DNA of 64,000 nt from Rhodobacter sp. (GCA_020250175.1 JADCEN010000022.1:1-64000); one strand, 5' to 3'; shown: positions 8,861 through 17,501, counted from the first letter of the stretch. Notes: generated from the sequence alone by a model not told the origin. Numbers and translations: made by a program.

Positions 8861-8950
8861 CTACAGCAGCGGCACCCCTCGCTGCCACACCTTGCGAACC
8901 CGCCAATCGTCATCCAGGTAAATGAAGTTCGCCGCAGCGCCCGCCTCCAG
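8861..8950 (-). pseudogene. 3'-terminal fragment of a second nagA-like gene
   Basis: Read leftward it encodes NFIYLDDDWRVRKVWQRG-VPLL and then a TAG stop, almost the same as the end of the intact nagA (FIHLDDDWHLRQVWRRG-VPLL). Only about 29 codons survive. Its 5' side is fused to the BKACE fragment. The flanking DNA on the other side (8800-8860) also matches the intact nagA flank, so this is a duplicated end, not a chance similarity. Confidence 0.7.
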
Positions 8951-9425
8951 CCATCGCAGCAGCCTGATGAATATGGCTCAGGTCAAAAGCCTCGATCTCG
9001 GGCTTTCCCCCATACACGCGCATTTGCCCCGCCAGCCAGTCCACCAGATCGGGCGGGTTTTCAGAGACGAAGGCGGGAAAGTGGTTCGACCCGACCGAAG
9101 GCGAAGCCATGTCTGACCGCAGCGGCAGCACCTCGCCGCACGCTTTTCCGGCCCCCCCGGCCGGCCCCCGGTGGAAAGCTGCACGATCATGCCGGGGCAA
9201 TGCCGCCGGACCCCCTCCATTAGCCGCGCAAACCTTTGCGGGTCTGACGTGGGAAATCCTTTGCCGTCGCGCACATGCGCATCCACGATTGTTGCACCCG
9301 CCTTGAATGCCGCCTGCGTGCTTTCCACCTGCCCGGCAATGGAAATGGGCGGATTCGGGTTATGCGCCCTGGTCGGAAACGACCCGGTGATGGCAACACA
9401 GGTGATGCAGGGCTTTCACGTCACT
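8951..9425 (-). pseudogene. decayed BKACE (DUF849, beta-keto acid cleavage) gene
   Basis: The leftward reading begins KPCITCVAITGSFPTRAHNP directly after an in-frame stop. It continues through QVESTQAAFKAGATIVDAHV, SDPQRFARLMEGVR and MIVQLSTGGRPG, then shifts frame near 9150-9165 and continues with VGSNHFPAFVSENPPDLVDW and KPEIEAFDLSHI. This is the BKACE/DUF849 N-terminal half. It has no start codon, a frameshift and a missing C-terminus (replaced by the nagA end). BKACE enzymes cleave beta-keto acids with acetyl-CoA. Confidence 0.75.
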
Positions 9426-9450
9426 CCGCCCCCACCGGCACAAAGCCATC

Positions 9451-9514
9451 CCTTGCCGCGCGAACCGCACCGCTGATCCTTGCCGCGCGAACCGCACCGC
9501 TGATCCTTGCCGCA
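9451..9514. repeat. tandem 27-bp repeat, about 2.4 copies
   Basis: A unit starting CCTTGCCGCGCGAACC is repeated exactly at 9451-9477 and 9478-9504, with a partial third copy to about 9514. It lies just beyond the 3' end of tetR. No function is evident. Confidence 0.8.
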
Positions 9515-9536
9515 CCGCCAGCCTGCCCGCGCGCCG

Positions 9537-10157
9537 TCAGTATTCTGCGCCGATACCATCCAGCAGAACACCGACAATTGCCCTTTCGCGCGGCTCTCCA
9601 GTCTGCTCGTCCTTCCCTGCAATCAGCGTTCCGTCAAGTCGAAGTGATATGTAGCCGTGGATCAGCGACCAAGCAGCAACAACCTGCGTGTCCAGGCTCA
9701 TCTGGCGCGACCTTTCACCGGTTTCCATGATCTGCCGCAGCCGCCCATAAACTGCGCCGCCAGACGTCTGAAACCCGGCACTCGATTGATCTATGCAATC
9801 CGCCCGCCACAGCAGCCTGTAGCGGTGCGGATAAGTGAATGCGAAACGCAACACGACCTCTGCGAAAGCCTCGATCTGCTCGCGCTTTGTTGCCCTGCTC
9901 CGCGCGCAGACATCGTCAACATCCTGGATCAATTCCTGAAACGACGCGACCGCAAGTTGCGTCAGCAGGGCTGTGCGATCCCTGAAATGGTTGGCGGGGG
10001 CAGAATGCGCCACATCCGCCTCGCGCGCGACGGCGCGCACGGTCACGGCGTCAATCCCCTGCTTGTCCAGAAGCTCCATCGCGGCGGTCAGCAGCGCACG
10101 CCGCAGATCACCGTGATGGTAACCGCGATCGGACCTCCGGGATGGCACCTTATCCAT
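9537..10157 (-). CDS. TetR/AcrR-family transcriptional regulator
   Basis: About 206 residues. The N-terminal HTH contains GYHHGDLRRALLTAAMELLD, VTVRAVAREADVAHSAPANHF (recognition region) and the following helix. The C-terminal ligand domain has the FAFTYPHRYRLLW and VAAWSLIHGYISLRLDG elements of the TetR_C_33-type group. The start at 10157 leaves both operator-like palindromes upstream. ATG at 10172 would put five more residues over one of them. It is divergent from the DUF2147/DUF5360 pair, which it probably represses together with itself. The ligand is unknown. Confidence 0.85.
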   Translation of the reverse strand: MDKVPSRRSDRGYHHGDLRRALLTAAMELLDKQGIDAVTVRAVAREADVAHSAPANHFRDRTALLTQLAVASFQELIQDVDDVCARSRATKREQIEAFAEVVLRFAFTYPHRYRLLWRADCIDQSSAGFQTSGGAVYGRLRQIMETGERSRQMSLDTQVVAAWSLIHGYISLRLDGTLIAGKDEQTGEPRERAIVGVLLDGIGAEY

Positions 10158-10158
10158 A

Positions 10159-10203
10159 TTGACAGTGTCCATATCCAATGCAAGTAATGTGGACATTGTC
10201 CAT
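10159..10203. promoter_or_regulatory. TetR operator pair in the divergent promoter
   Basis: TGGACATTGTCCA (10190-10202) is a perfect odd-centred palindrome. A related site, TTGACAGTGTCCA, lies at 10160-10172, with the centres 30 bp apart. A perfect -35 hexamer TTGACA at 10159-10164 faces the DUF2147 gene. The spacing suggests two TetR dimers controlling both directions. Confidence 0.55.
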
Positions 10204-10215
10204 ATGGAATGGAAA

Positions 10216-10659
10216 ATGTCTGTCTCAGGTATCGCATGTGCCTTCGTTTGCGCCAGCGTTCTTGGCATCCTTCCGGCTTTTGCCCAGGAACGGCTGACAG
10301 GAGTGTGGCTGACTGCCGACAAATCGTCGCACGTCGCCTTCCTGCCGTGTGGTCAGGAAGATTGCGGCAAAATCACGTGGCTCCGTGAACCCATCGACAC
10401 TGAAACCGGCATGCCGTGGCGCGACGGGTTCAATCCTGAAAAGCCGCTGAAGCAGCGGCCCCTGATTGGTCTTGCCATGTTCACCCAACTCAGGCCCGCC
10501 GGCGAAGGAATCTGGAAGGGTGAACTCTACAATCCCCTTGACGGTAAAACCTGCACAGGTCGCCTTCAACTGCTTGGTCCGGATCAGTTGCAGCTCCGGG
10601 GATGTGCTCTTGCCGGGCTTCTCTGCCAGACGGAAGTATGGACGCGCGTGACGCCATGA
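10216..10659 (+). CDS. DUF2147-domain exported protein
   Basis: 147 residues. A signal peptide (hydrophobic stretch to ILPAFA, cleavage before Q) precedes a mature domain with GVWLTADKSSHVAFLPCG, CGKITWLREP and LKGQ-like RPLIGLAMF. The C-terminal part LYNPLDGKTCTGRLQLLG belongs to the DUF2147 pattern (the usual YNPEDGK-Y). Four cysteines may form disulfides in the periplasm. An ATG at 10204 is an alternative start. 10216 has GGAATGGAA in front. It overlaps the next gene by 4 nt (ATGA). Function unknown. Confidence 0.8.
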   Translation: MSVSGIACAFVCASVLGILPAFAQERLTGVWLTADKSSHVAFLPCGQEDCGKITWLREPIDTETGMPWRDGFNPEKPLKQRPLIGLAMFTQLRPAGEGIWKGELYNPLDGKTCTGRLQLLGPDQLQLRGCALAGLLCQTEVWTRVTP

Positions 10660-11087
10660 GCATATCCCTAAGACTTCTGATGCTCGTGACAGACATCGGG
10701 CTGCTCTCATACTGGCTGCTGACAGCACTCGCCGCCGCTGGCCTGATCGGGCTTCCTTCTGAATGGTTGTTTTCAGACTACCACAACCCGATAGTCGTCG
10801 CCTGGAACTGGTCGTTCCTGCCGCTCGACATCATTCTTTCGATAACCGGTCTCCTGAGCGTCCGTCTGGCAGCACGGAACGATGCGCGGTGGTTGCCCTG
10901 CGCGCTCATCTCCCTGTCACTCACAGTTTGCGCCGGGCTTATGGCCATTTCCTTCTGGGCGATCCGGGGTGAGTTTGATCCGGTCTGGTGGGGCTTCAAT
11001 CTCTTTCTTATGCTTTGGCCGCTGCCGTTTCTGCTGGCCCTGACCGAACCGGGACCAGATGGGCAGCCTCCTCTGCGGGACCGCTGA
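10656..11087 (+). CDS. DUF5360 (YvaD-like) membrane protein
   Basis: 143 residues with four predicted membrane helices. The family landmarks are LLMLVTDIGLLSYWLLTAL, FSDYHNPIVVAWNWSFLPLD, LSLTVCAGLMAISFWAIRGE and FDPVWWGFNLFLMLWPL. They match what I know of the Bacillus YvaD/DUF5360 family, which is unusual in this lineage and may have been acquired. It is translationally coupled to the DUF2147 gene and presumably controlled by the divergent TetR. Function unknown. Confidence 0.75.
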   Translation: MSISLRLLMLVTDIGLLSYWLLTALAAAGLIGLPSEWLFSDYHNPIVVAWNWSFLPLDIILSITGLLSVRLAARNDARWLPCALISLSLTVCAGLMAISFWAIRGEFDPVWWGFNLFLMLWPLPFLLALTEPGPDGQPPLRDR

Positions 11088-11395
11088 TGGACCGGATCTG
11101 CCCGTCCTTTGCACTCCTGCGCCAGGCGTTCATCATCAGGGCGCTGACGCTGGCAAGTGACAAGCCCAGAAGATTGCCGGGCGATGGCGCGGTCCGATAC
11201 AACAGCGTTCTTGTAACTGCATCTGACCGAAGCAGCCGCGGAGCATCGGAAACGACGCCGGTGCCGGGCTTAGGCCATTGCCCTTTCGCTCCCGTCTGCC
11301 ACCAACCCAATCCTCACCAAACTGTTAACCCCACCTTCCAACCCATTGACTTCCGTCACCCCACCACCCAGCCTACTGTGGGACATCCCACGCCC
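11088..11395. other. intergenic region with the parent copy of the nagA-flank repeat
   Basis: 308 bp between convergent genes. No supported gene. A leftward open frame with ALLYRTAPSPGNLLGLSL-like reading at 11100-11260 could be a fossil, but I cannot assign it. From about 11290 onward the DNA is the flank that recurs at 7787-7911 and 8800-8860. Confidence 0.5.
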
Positions 11396-12514
11396 TTACA
11401 GCAACGGCACCCCCCGGCGCCAGACCTGCCGCAGGTGCCAGTCGTCATCGAGGTGAATGAAATCCGCCACCCCACCCGGCACCAGCTGCCCTGCCTGCGC
11501 CCCGATCAGGCGCGCAGGCACGGAGGTGGCCATCGCAAGCGCCTGGTCGGTGCCGACACCCACCGTCTTTACCAGGGTGCGCAGCGCCTGCGGCAAGCTC
11601 AGGTCGGCCCCGGCCAGGGTGCCATCCTCCAGCGTCAGGCGCCCCTGATCGCGCAGAATGCGCCGCCCGCCTAAGCTGAATTCCGTCAGGCCCGTTCCCG
11701 CCACGCACATCGCGTCGGACACCAGAAACAGCCCCGTCGGCCGCGCCGCCAGCGCAATCCGCAGCACCTCGGGGGCCACATGGATGCCGTCCGCGATCAG
11801 CCCGGCGGCAATGGTCCCGCTCAGCACCGCGCCCACCAGCCCCGGTTCGCGGTTGCCAAGCTGGCTCATCGCGTTGAAGAGATGCGTGGCACAGCGCGCC
11901 CCTGCGGCAATCGCCGCCTTCGCCTGCAGCAAGGTGCAGTCGGTATGGCCCAGGCTGACAACCACACCGGCGGCAGACAGGCGCGCAATCTGGTCCGGCG
12001 TCACCGCTTCGGGGGCCAGCGTGACCATCAGCGCGGGCAGGTGCCGGGCTGCGTCACACAGCAGGGCAAGGTCGGCGTCCGTCATCGGCCGGATCAGGCC
12101 TGCGTCATGGGCACCCTTGCGGCGCGGGTCCAGATGCGGGCCTTCCAGGTGCAGGCCCAGAAAGCCGGGAACGCCCTTATCCGCCGCCGCGATCCCGGCG
12201 GCGATGACCCGTTCCGTCGCCTCCGGCCTATCGGTGATCAGCGTCGGCAGCAGGCCGGTCGTGCCAAGCCGGGCATGGGCGGCGCAGATATGGGCAAGGG
12301 CATCCACATCGGTGGTACCGTCTACCGCCACCCCGCCGCCGCCATTGACCTGCAGATCAACCAACCCCGGCGCAATGATGCCGCCGGGCAGGTCGGTATG
12401 CTTCCCCGGCGCGTCGCCCAGCGCCACCACCCGACCGTTCTCCACAACAAGGGCCGCCCCGCGGTGCAGCCGCGTGCCGTCAAAGATCGCGGCCCCCGTA
12501 AAGGATTGGCGCAT
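11396..12514 (-). CDS. nagA: N-acetylglucosamine-6-phosphate deacetylase
   Basis: 372 residues of the amidohydrolase superfamily. It hydrolyses GlcNAc-6-P to glucosamine-6-P and acetate. Key motifs: GIIAPGLVDLQVNGGGG (metal/loop), LGLHLEGPHLD (metal-binding Glu), LGHTDC and THLFNAMSQL (metal histidines) and LVSDAMC (catalytic Asp). The ATG start overlaps the SIS gene stop by one base (TGATG). A GTG one codon earlier is possible. It is the last gene of the leftward kinase-gntR-SIS-nagA operon. Fragments of its 3' end are duplicated at 7831-7911 and 8800-8950. Confidence 0.95.
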   Translation of the reverse strand: MRQSFTGAAIFDGTRLHRGAALVVENGRVVALGDAPGKHTDLPGGIIAPGLVDLQVNGGGGVAVDGTTDVDALAHICAAHARLGTTGLLPTLITDRPEATERVIAAGIAAADKGVPGFLGLHLEGPHLDPRRKGAHDAGLIRPMTDADLALLCDAARHLPALMVTLAPEAVTPDQIARLSAAGVVVSLGHTDCTLLQAKAAIAAGARCATHLFNAMSQLGNREPGLVGAVLSGTIAAGLIADGIHVAPEVLRIALAARPTGLFLVSDAMCVAGTGLTEFSLGGRRILRDQGRLTLEDGTLAGADLSLPQALRTLVKTVGVGTDQALAMATSVPARLIGAQAGQLVPGGVADFIHLDDDWHLRQVWRRGVPLL

Positions 12515-13539
12515 CACATCGTCTCCGTCACCTTGCGCAGGTGCGGCGGCGTGTCGGGATCAAACCCGCGTCTGCGTGCCAGCCCTTCGATAAAGGCATA
12601 GAAGCTGACCGCAAGCACCAGCGGGGCCACCAGCGGATGCAGGCCGGGCACCGAAGGCAGCGTGACCGCCCCCTTGGCCGCCCCGCCGGTGACATAGACA
12701 TCGGCCCCCTGCGCCGCCAGCCGTTCTGCCGTTGCCACCACATGGGGCAGGGCGGCATCCTCGACCCCCATGGCAAAAACCGGGAAGCGGGCCTGGACAA
12801 GCGCGCTGGGGCCATGAAGCACTTCGGCTGCTGAATAGGCCTCGGCATGCAGGCCGCAGGTTTCCTTGAACTTCAGCGCCGCCTCGCTGGCGATGGCAAA
12901 GCCCGGCCCCCGCCCCAGCACATAGAGCGACTGCGCCCGCGACAGGCGCCCCGACAGGGACGACCAGTCCTGCGTCAGCGCCCTGGCAAAGGCTTCCGGC
13001 AATCCGGCGACGGCGGCTGTCAGCGCCGCGTCCTGCTGCCATTCGGCCAGCAGGGCAAGGGCGGCCAGCACACTGGTCACGAAGGTCTTCGTCGCCGCCA
13101 CGCTTTTTTCCTCGCCCGCGTGCAGGGCAAGGCAATGGGCCGAGGCCTGCGCCATCGGCGCATCGGCAAAGTTGGTGATCGCGATGGTCAGCGCCCCGCC
13201 CGTCGCGGCGGCGCGCATCATTTCCACAATGTCGGGGCTGCGGCCCGACTGCGAAATGCCGATGCAGGCCGCCCGGTCCAGCCGCAGGGGTCGCCCGTAG
13301 ATCGAGGCGACCGAAGGCCCGACCGAGGCCACGGGAACCCCCGCCAACAGTTCTGCGGCATATTTCAGATAGGTCGCGGCATGGTCGGACGATCCCCGCG
13401 CCACCGTCACCACCAAGGCCGGGTCCAGCGCGCGCAGGGCGGTGGCGGCGGCGGTCACGGCCCCGGCAGACCGGTCCAGAAACCGCGCGGCAGCCTGGGG
13501 TATTTCTGCAACCTCATCGGCCATGAAACTGGGGGTCAT
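12514..13539 (-). CDS. SIS-domain sugar isomerase, probable glucosamine-6-phosphate deaminase (NagB-II type)
   Basis: 341 residues with two SIS domains: VTVARGSSDHAATYLKY and ISQSGRSPDIVEMMRAA in the first, LGRGPGFAIASEAALKFKE and EVLHGPSALV in the second, plus the linking AGEEKSVAATKTFV. It resembles the isomerase half of GlmS without the glutaminase domain. Placed between a GntR regulator and nagA, it most likely converts glucosamine-6-P to fructose-6-P plus ammonia. It is coupled to both neighbours by 1-nt TGATG-type overlaps. Confidence 0.88.
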   Translation of the reverse strand: MTPSFMADEVAEIPQAAARFLDRSAGAVTAAATALRALDPALVVTVARGSSDHAATYLKYAAELLAGVPVASVGPSVASIYGRPLRLDRAACIGISQSGRSPDIVEMMRAAATGGALTIAITNFADAPMAQASAHCLALHAGEEKSVAATKTFVTSVLAALALLAEWQQDAALTAAVAGLPEAFARALTQDWSSLSGRLSRAQSLYVLGRGPGFAIASEAALKFKETCGLHAEAYSAAEVLHGPSALVQARFPVFAMGVEDAALPHVVATAERLAAQGADVYVTGGAAKGAVTLPSVPGLHPLVAPLVLAVSFYAFIEGLARRRGFDPDTPPHLRKVTETM

Positions 13540-14318
13540 CAGGCAGTCCTTTCCCTGTCTGGCGCAAGCTTCAGCTCAACTGCAAATTCATAGGCATCGC
13601 CACGATAGAGCGACCGGGTGAATTCCACGACCCGCCCCGAGGGCAGATAGCTGACCCGTTCAATCCTCAGGCCGGCCGCGCCTTCGCAGACACCCAGAAG
13701 GTCTGCATCGCGCGCAGCAAGGTTGGCGGCCGAAATGCGCTGCACGGCCCGGGTCGGGCGAAAGCCGCGCGTTTCCAGCACGGTATAAAGTGATCCGTCC
13801 ACCGCTTCGGGGTCCGGCAGGATCAAGGACGACAGGGCCGCATGCTCGATTGCCAGCGGCACGCCATCGCTGCGCCGGACACGGTCCAGGCGTGCCACCC
13901 GGTCCCCCGCACCCAGCCCCAGCGCCATCACCTCTTCCGGGGCGGGCACATGCAGCGCCCGGCCAAGCCAGACCGATTCGACCGCCCGCCCGCGCCGCCT
14001 CATGTCTTCGGTAAAGGATGTCAGCAGCGACAATGCCTGTTCCAGCCGCGCGACCTTCTCGACCTGCGGTGCGACAAAGGTGCCCGATCCGCGCCGCTGC
14101 AGCAATTGCCCCGCGCCGACGAGTGCCTGCACGGCCTTGCGCACCGTCACGCGTGACAGGCCCGTCATCACCGCCATCTCGCGTTCCGACGGCAGGCTGT
14201 CGCCCGGTGCAAGCCGGCCGGCACCGATGGCTTCGGAGATGCGGCGCTGCAATTGCAGGTACAGGGGCCCCGCACCTGCCGCACCAAAGCCGTCGGGGGA
14301 AAAAATCCGGTCCATCAT
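13539..14318 (-). CDS. GntR/HutC-family transcriptional regulator
   Basis: 259 residues. The N-terminal winged helix spans about 20-85, with PLYLQLQRRISEAIGAGRL, DSLPSEREMAVMTGLSRVTV and a wing with RRGSGTFV. The C-terminal UTRA domain (about 110-250) has GVPLAIEHAALSS and a closing YEFAVELK. HutC members such as NagR/DasR sense amino-sugar phosphates (GlcN-6-P or GlcNAc-6-P), which fits the operon. The start ATG at 14318 overlaps the kinase stop (ATGA). It probably controls the divergent murQ-ABC promoter as well. Confidence 0.9.
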   Translation of the reverse strand: MMDRIFSPDGFGAAGAGPLYLQLQRRISEAIGAGRLAPGDSLPSEREMAVMTGLSRVTVRKAVQALVGAGQLLQRRGSGTFVAPQVEKVARLEQALSLLTSFTEDMRRRGRAVESVWLGRALHVPAPEEVMALGLGAGDRVARLDRVRRSDGVPLAIEHAALSSLILPDPEAVDGSLYTVLETRGFRPTRAVQRISAANLAARDADLLGVCEGAAGLRIERVSYLPSGRVVEFTRSLYRGDAYEFAVELKLAPDRERTA

Positions 14319-15142
14319 CCGGTCTGCCGTGCCAGCCACAGGGCACCGTCCAGCGCGGTGCCCGATGCCTGATGGATCGTCCAGAGACCCTGCAGGCGCG
14401 CGGCATACACCGGCCCAAGCCCGCCCAGAAACACCACGGGCAGGTCCGCTTCGCCCCGCAGCCGGGTCACGCAGGCCATCACATGCGCGTCCGCAGCCAC
14501 CATCACAGCCCGCGCCGCCGGATCGTCTGCGTCCACGACCCTTGGGGCCAGCGTTGCCAGGTCGCCGGGGCGTGCGGATTGCGCAAAGGCGATGATGCCA
14601 TCTGCCCCGCCGTAATCCGCCAGCAGACCGGACAGAAGCGGTGTCATCGCCCCCATCCCGTCGGCCGCCCGCAGGCTGCGTGACAGGATGCTGCGCCCGA
14701 TCCAGGCGCCCGACGCCTCGTCCCCCAGCACCAGACCCCACCCCCCGATCTGCGCCACAGTGCCCGCGCACTGCGATGCAAAGACAGACCCGGTGCCGAT
14801 TGCGGCGACCACGCCATCCCTGTCGTGCAGCGCCCCTTTCACCGCGATCAGCGCATCGCTTTCCACCCGCACCCGGGCAAAGGGCAGGCCCGCCGAAAAC
14901 CGTGCCACACTTTGCGCCACGTTCGCCCCCGCCAGCCCCATGACCGAGGAAAGCTGGCCCAGCGTGGCACCGGCCGGCAGTGCCAGTGTCGCCGCCGCCA
15001 GAACATTGGCCCGCGCCCCGTCCGGATCCGACGCGATGTTCGCTGGCCCGGCCCGGCCTTCGCCAAGGATCAGGCCAGCACCATCACAGACTGCCGCACG
15101 GCAACCCGTTCCCCCCCCATCGATCCCAAGAAACAACGCCAT
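14315..15142 (-). CDS. BadF/BadG/BcrA-type ATPase, probable GlcNAc/MurNAc kinase
   Basis: 275 residues with an ASKHA fold: the phosphate-1 motif FLGIDGGGTGCRAAV at the N-terminus, ESDALIAVKGA, the phosphate-2 motif AAIGTGSVFA, IGGWGLVLGDEASGAWIG and an adenosine motif VFLGGLGPVYA. These are typical of mammalian-type GlcNAc kinases and of bacterial MurK. With murQ adjacent, phosphorylation of both GlcNAc and MurNAc is plausible. It is the first gene of the leftward operon, with the start chosen at MALFLGIDGGG. Confidence 0.85.
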   Translation of the reverse strand: MALFLGIDGGGTGCRAAVCDGAGLILGEGRAGPANIASDPDGARANVLAAATLALPAGATLGQLSSVMGLAGANVAQSVARFSAGLPFARVRVESDALIAVKGALHDRDGVVAAIGTGSVFASQCAGTVAQIGGWGLVLGDEASGAWIGRSILSRSLRAADGMGAMTPLLSGLLADYGGADGIIAFAQSARPGDLATLAPRVVDADDPAARAVMVAADAHVMACVTRLRGEADLPVVFLGGLGPVYAARLQGLWTIHQASGTALDGALWLARQTG

Positions 15143-15296
15143 GGCACCCCGCCAGTTGCGGCAAAGATACCAAAACAATACCAGATGGAAAGCGGATTCG
15201 TGTCATGCGGCTTTGGTCCGGTTTCGGGACAGGAAGACAGAATTGACTTTACAACTGCTATTTGTTTGGCATCTGTCTGAAAGCAAAGGGAATCGC
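15143..15296. promoter_or_regulatory. divergent promoter of the amino-sugar locus
   Basis: 154 bp between the kinase and murQ starts. It contains ATACCA twice as a direct repeat (ATACCAAAACAATACCAG near 15167), a possible GntR/HutC half-site array, and TTGACT at about 15243 as a -35 candidate towards murQ. The -10 is not clear. The assignment to the GntR protein is inference from position. Confidence 0.45.
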
Positions 15297-16193
15297 ATGG
15301 CACTTCGTCGTACCGAAGACCTTCATCCATCTTCCGCAGGTCTGCAGGACGTGCCGCTGCACGATGTGCTGGGTCGGCTCCATGCGGCGCAGATCGTGGC
15401 CGCGGGTGCCGTTGTTCCTGCGTTTGCCGCCCTTGAACGGGCCGCCCACGCCGCAGCCGACGCCCTGCGCGACGGTGGTCGGCTGGTCTATGTCGGCGCG
15501 GGCAGTTCGGGCCTGATGGCACTGGCCGATTGTCTGGAACTGTTCGGCACTTTCGGCATTCCGCCGCACCGCACGCCGGTGCTGTTTGCCGGCGGCGCGG
15601 CGGCGCTTCTGACCATGACCGGGGCCGTCGAGGATGATCCTGCCCTGGCCGCCGCCGATCTGGCGGGTCTGGACCCGCAGCCGGGTGACGTGCTGCTGTG
15701 TCTGTCGGCGTCCGGTTCCACCCCTTACACGATGGCCATTGCGGCAGGCGCCAAGGCCGGCGGGGCTGTGATTGTCGGGCTGGCGAATGTCGAAGGATCG
15801 GCGCTGTTGGCGCTGGCGGATATTCCCGTTCTGCTTGACACCGGGCCCGAAGTTGTTGCCGGGTCAACGCGCATGGGGGCTGGCACGGCGCAGAAGATTG
15901 CGCTCAACATGCTGTCAGTGCTGGTCGGGCTGCAACTTGGCCATGTGCATGAGGGTTACATGGTCAACGTGATCGCCGACAACGCCAAGTTGGTTGACCG
16001 GGCCGCCCGGATCGTGGCGGCGCTGTCGGGGGCTGATCCGGCGCGGGCCGCAGCGGCGCTGAGCCTTGCCGGGGGTGCGGTAAAGCCCGCCACGCTGATC
16101 GCCGCCGGGGCCACGCCCGAGGCGGCGCAAGCCGCCCTTGAGACCCACCGCGGCCATCTGGGCCCTGCCCTGGCCGCACTGAAAAACACGTAA
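15297..16193 (+). CDS. murQ: N-acetylmuramic acid 6-phosphate etherase
   Basis: 298 residues. It cleaves the lactyl ether of MurNAc-6-P to GlcNAc-6-P plus D-lactate. The SIS domain has LVYVGAGSSGLMALADCLE, the catalytic acid region GAVEDDP, LCLSASGSTPYTMAIA and GSTRMGAGTAQKIALNMLS, then the C-terminal helical domain with NVIADNAKLVDRAARIV. This set is specific for MurQ as opposed to generic SIS proteins. It opens the rightward operon with the ABC transporter. The start at 15297 follows AAAGGGAA. Confidence 0.94.
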   Translation: MALRRTEDLHPSSAGLQDVPLHDVLGRLHAAQIVAAGAVVPAFAALERAAHAAADALRDGGRLVYVGAGSSGLMALADCLELFGTFGIPPHRTPVLFAGGAAALLTMTGAVEDDPALAAADLAGLDPQPGDVLLCLSASGSTPYTMAIAAGAKAGGAVIVGLANVEGSALLALADIPVLLDTGPEVVAGSTRMGAGTAQKIALNMLSVLVGLQLGHVHEGYMVNVIADNAKLVDRAARIVAALSGADPARAAAALSLAGGAVKPATLIAAGATPEAAQAALETHRGHLGPALAALKNT

Positions 16194-16232
16194 TCACACC
16201 ACCGGGCAAAGCCCGCCAACAGGGAGACGACC

Positions 16233-17486
16233 ATGACCACCAGAACGCTTCGCATCGCCCTTCTGACCAGCACGCTGCTTGCCGGGGCCGCCCAGGCCCA
16301 GGATGTGACACTGACCATCGAAAGCTGGCGCAATGATGACCTGACCATCTGGCAGGACACCATCATTCCGGCTTTCGAGGCGCAGAATCCGGGCATCAAG
16401 GTGGTCTTCGCCCCTTCGGCCCCGGCAGAATACAATGCTGTGCTGAACTCCAAGCTTGACGCAGGCTCGGCCGGTGATCTGATCACCTGCCGCCCCTTCG
16501 ATGCCTCGCTGGAACTGTACAACAAGGGCAAGCTGGCCGACCTGACCTCTCTTGGCGCGATGGCCAACTTCTCGCCGGTTGCGAAATCGGCCTGGCAGAC
16601 CGATGACGGCGCTGCCACCTTCTGCGTGCCGATGGCCTCGGTGATCCACGGCTTCATCTACAATGCCGATGCCTTTGGCGCCCTTGGCATCGAAGTACCC
16701 AAGACCGAAGCAGAGTTCTTCGCGGCTTTGGACAAGATCAAGGCCGACGGCACCTATATCCCGATGGCGATGGGCACCAATGACCAGTGGGAAGCGGCCA
16801 CGATGGGCTACAACAACATCGGGCCCAATTACTGGAAGGGCGAAGAGGGCCGCCTGGCGCTGATCAAGGGCGAACAGAGGCTGACCGACCCGCAATGGGT
16901 CGCGCCCTTTACCCAGCTTGCCAGGTGGAAGGACTATCTTGGCGACGGGTTCGAGGCGCAGACCTATCCCGACAGCCAGAACCTGTTCACCCTGGGCCGC
17001 GCCGCGATCTATCCCGCCGGGTCCTGGGAAATCTCGGGCTTCAACGCCCAGGCGGGGTTCAAGATGGGGGCTTTCCCGCCGCCGGTCGCCGCTGCGGGCG
17101 ACACCTGCTATATCTCGGACCATACCGACATCGCGCTGGGCCTGAACGCGGCCAGCCCGAATGCCGATCAGGCCAAGGTGTTCCTCGAATGGGTCGGCTC
17201 GCCGGAATTCGCCACGCTGTATGCAAATGCGCTGCCGGGTTTCTTCTCGCTCAACTCTACCCCGGTCGAAATGGCCGATCCGCTGGCGAAGGAATTCGTC
17301 AGCTGGCGCGACACGTGCCAGTCCACCATCCGGTCAACCTATCAGATCCTGTCGCGCGGGACGCCGAACCTTGAAAATGAAACCTGGAACGCCAGCGCCA
17401 ATGTGATCAAGGGCACTGAGACGCCGGAAGCGGCGGCGGAACGGTTGCAGGCGGGTCTGGCAAGCTGGTTCGCCCCGCAGCAGTAA
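16233..17486 (+). CDS. sugar ABC transporter substrate-binding protein
   Basis: 417 residues, family 1 extracellular solute-binding (MalE-like). The signal peptide is MTTRTLRIALLTSTLLAGA ending AAQAQ. The mature protein has LTIESWRNDDLTIWQDTII and FEAQNPGIKVVF at the start, and a hinge/ligand region with AIYPAGSWEISGF. By context it delivers MurNAc, GlcNAc or a related disaccharide from the periplasm to the permeases. A strong hairpin repeat follows before the permease genes and may keep binding-protein expression higher than permease expression. Confidence 0.9.
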   Translation: MTTRTLRIALLTSTLLAGAAQAQDVTLTIESWRNDDLTIWQDTIIPAFEAQNPGIKVVFAPSAPAEYNAVLNSKLDAGSAGDLITCRPFDASLELYNKGKLADLTSLGAMANFSPVAKSAWQTDDGAATFCVPMASVIHGFIYNADAFGALGIEVPKTEAEFFAALDKIKADGTYIPMAMGTNDQWEAATMGYNNIGPNYWKGEEGRLALIKGEQRLTDPQWVAPFTQLARWKDYLGDGFEAQTYPDSQNLFTLGRAAIYPAGSWEISGFNAQAGFKMGAFPPPVAAAGDTCYISDHTDIALGLNAASPNADQAKVFLEWVGSPEFATLYANALPGFFSLNSTPVEMADPLAKEFVSWRDTCQSTIRSTYQILSRGTPNLENETWNASANVIKGTETPEAAAERLQAGLASWFAPQQ

Positions 17487-17501
17487 GCGGCACGACCTGA
17501 A

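Noticed and set aside
9451-9514. Tandem 27-bp repeat as a possible CRISPR array
   Set aside because: The units are adjacent with no spacers and there are only 2.4 copies. No cas genes nearby.
11008-11310. 100-codon leftward frame between DUF5360 and nagA
   Set aside because: Its first part overlaps the DUF5360 gene antisense, and the APSPGNLLGLSL segment cannot be tied to a family.
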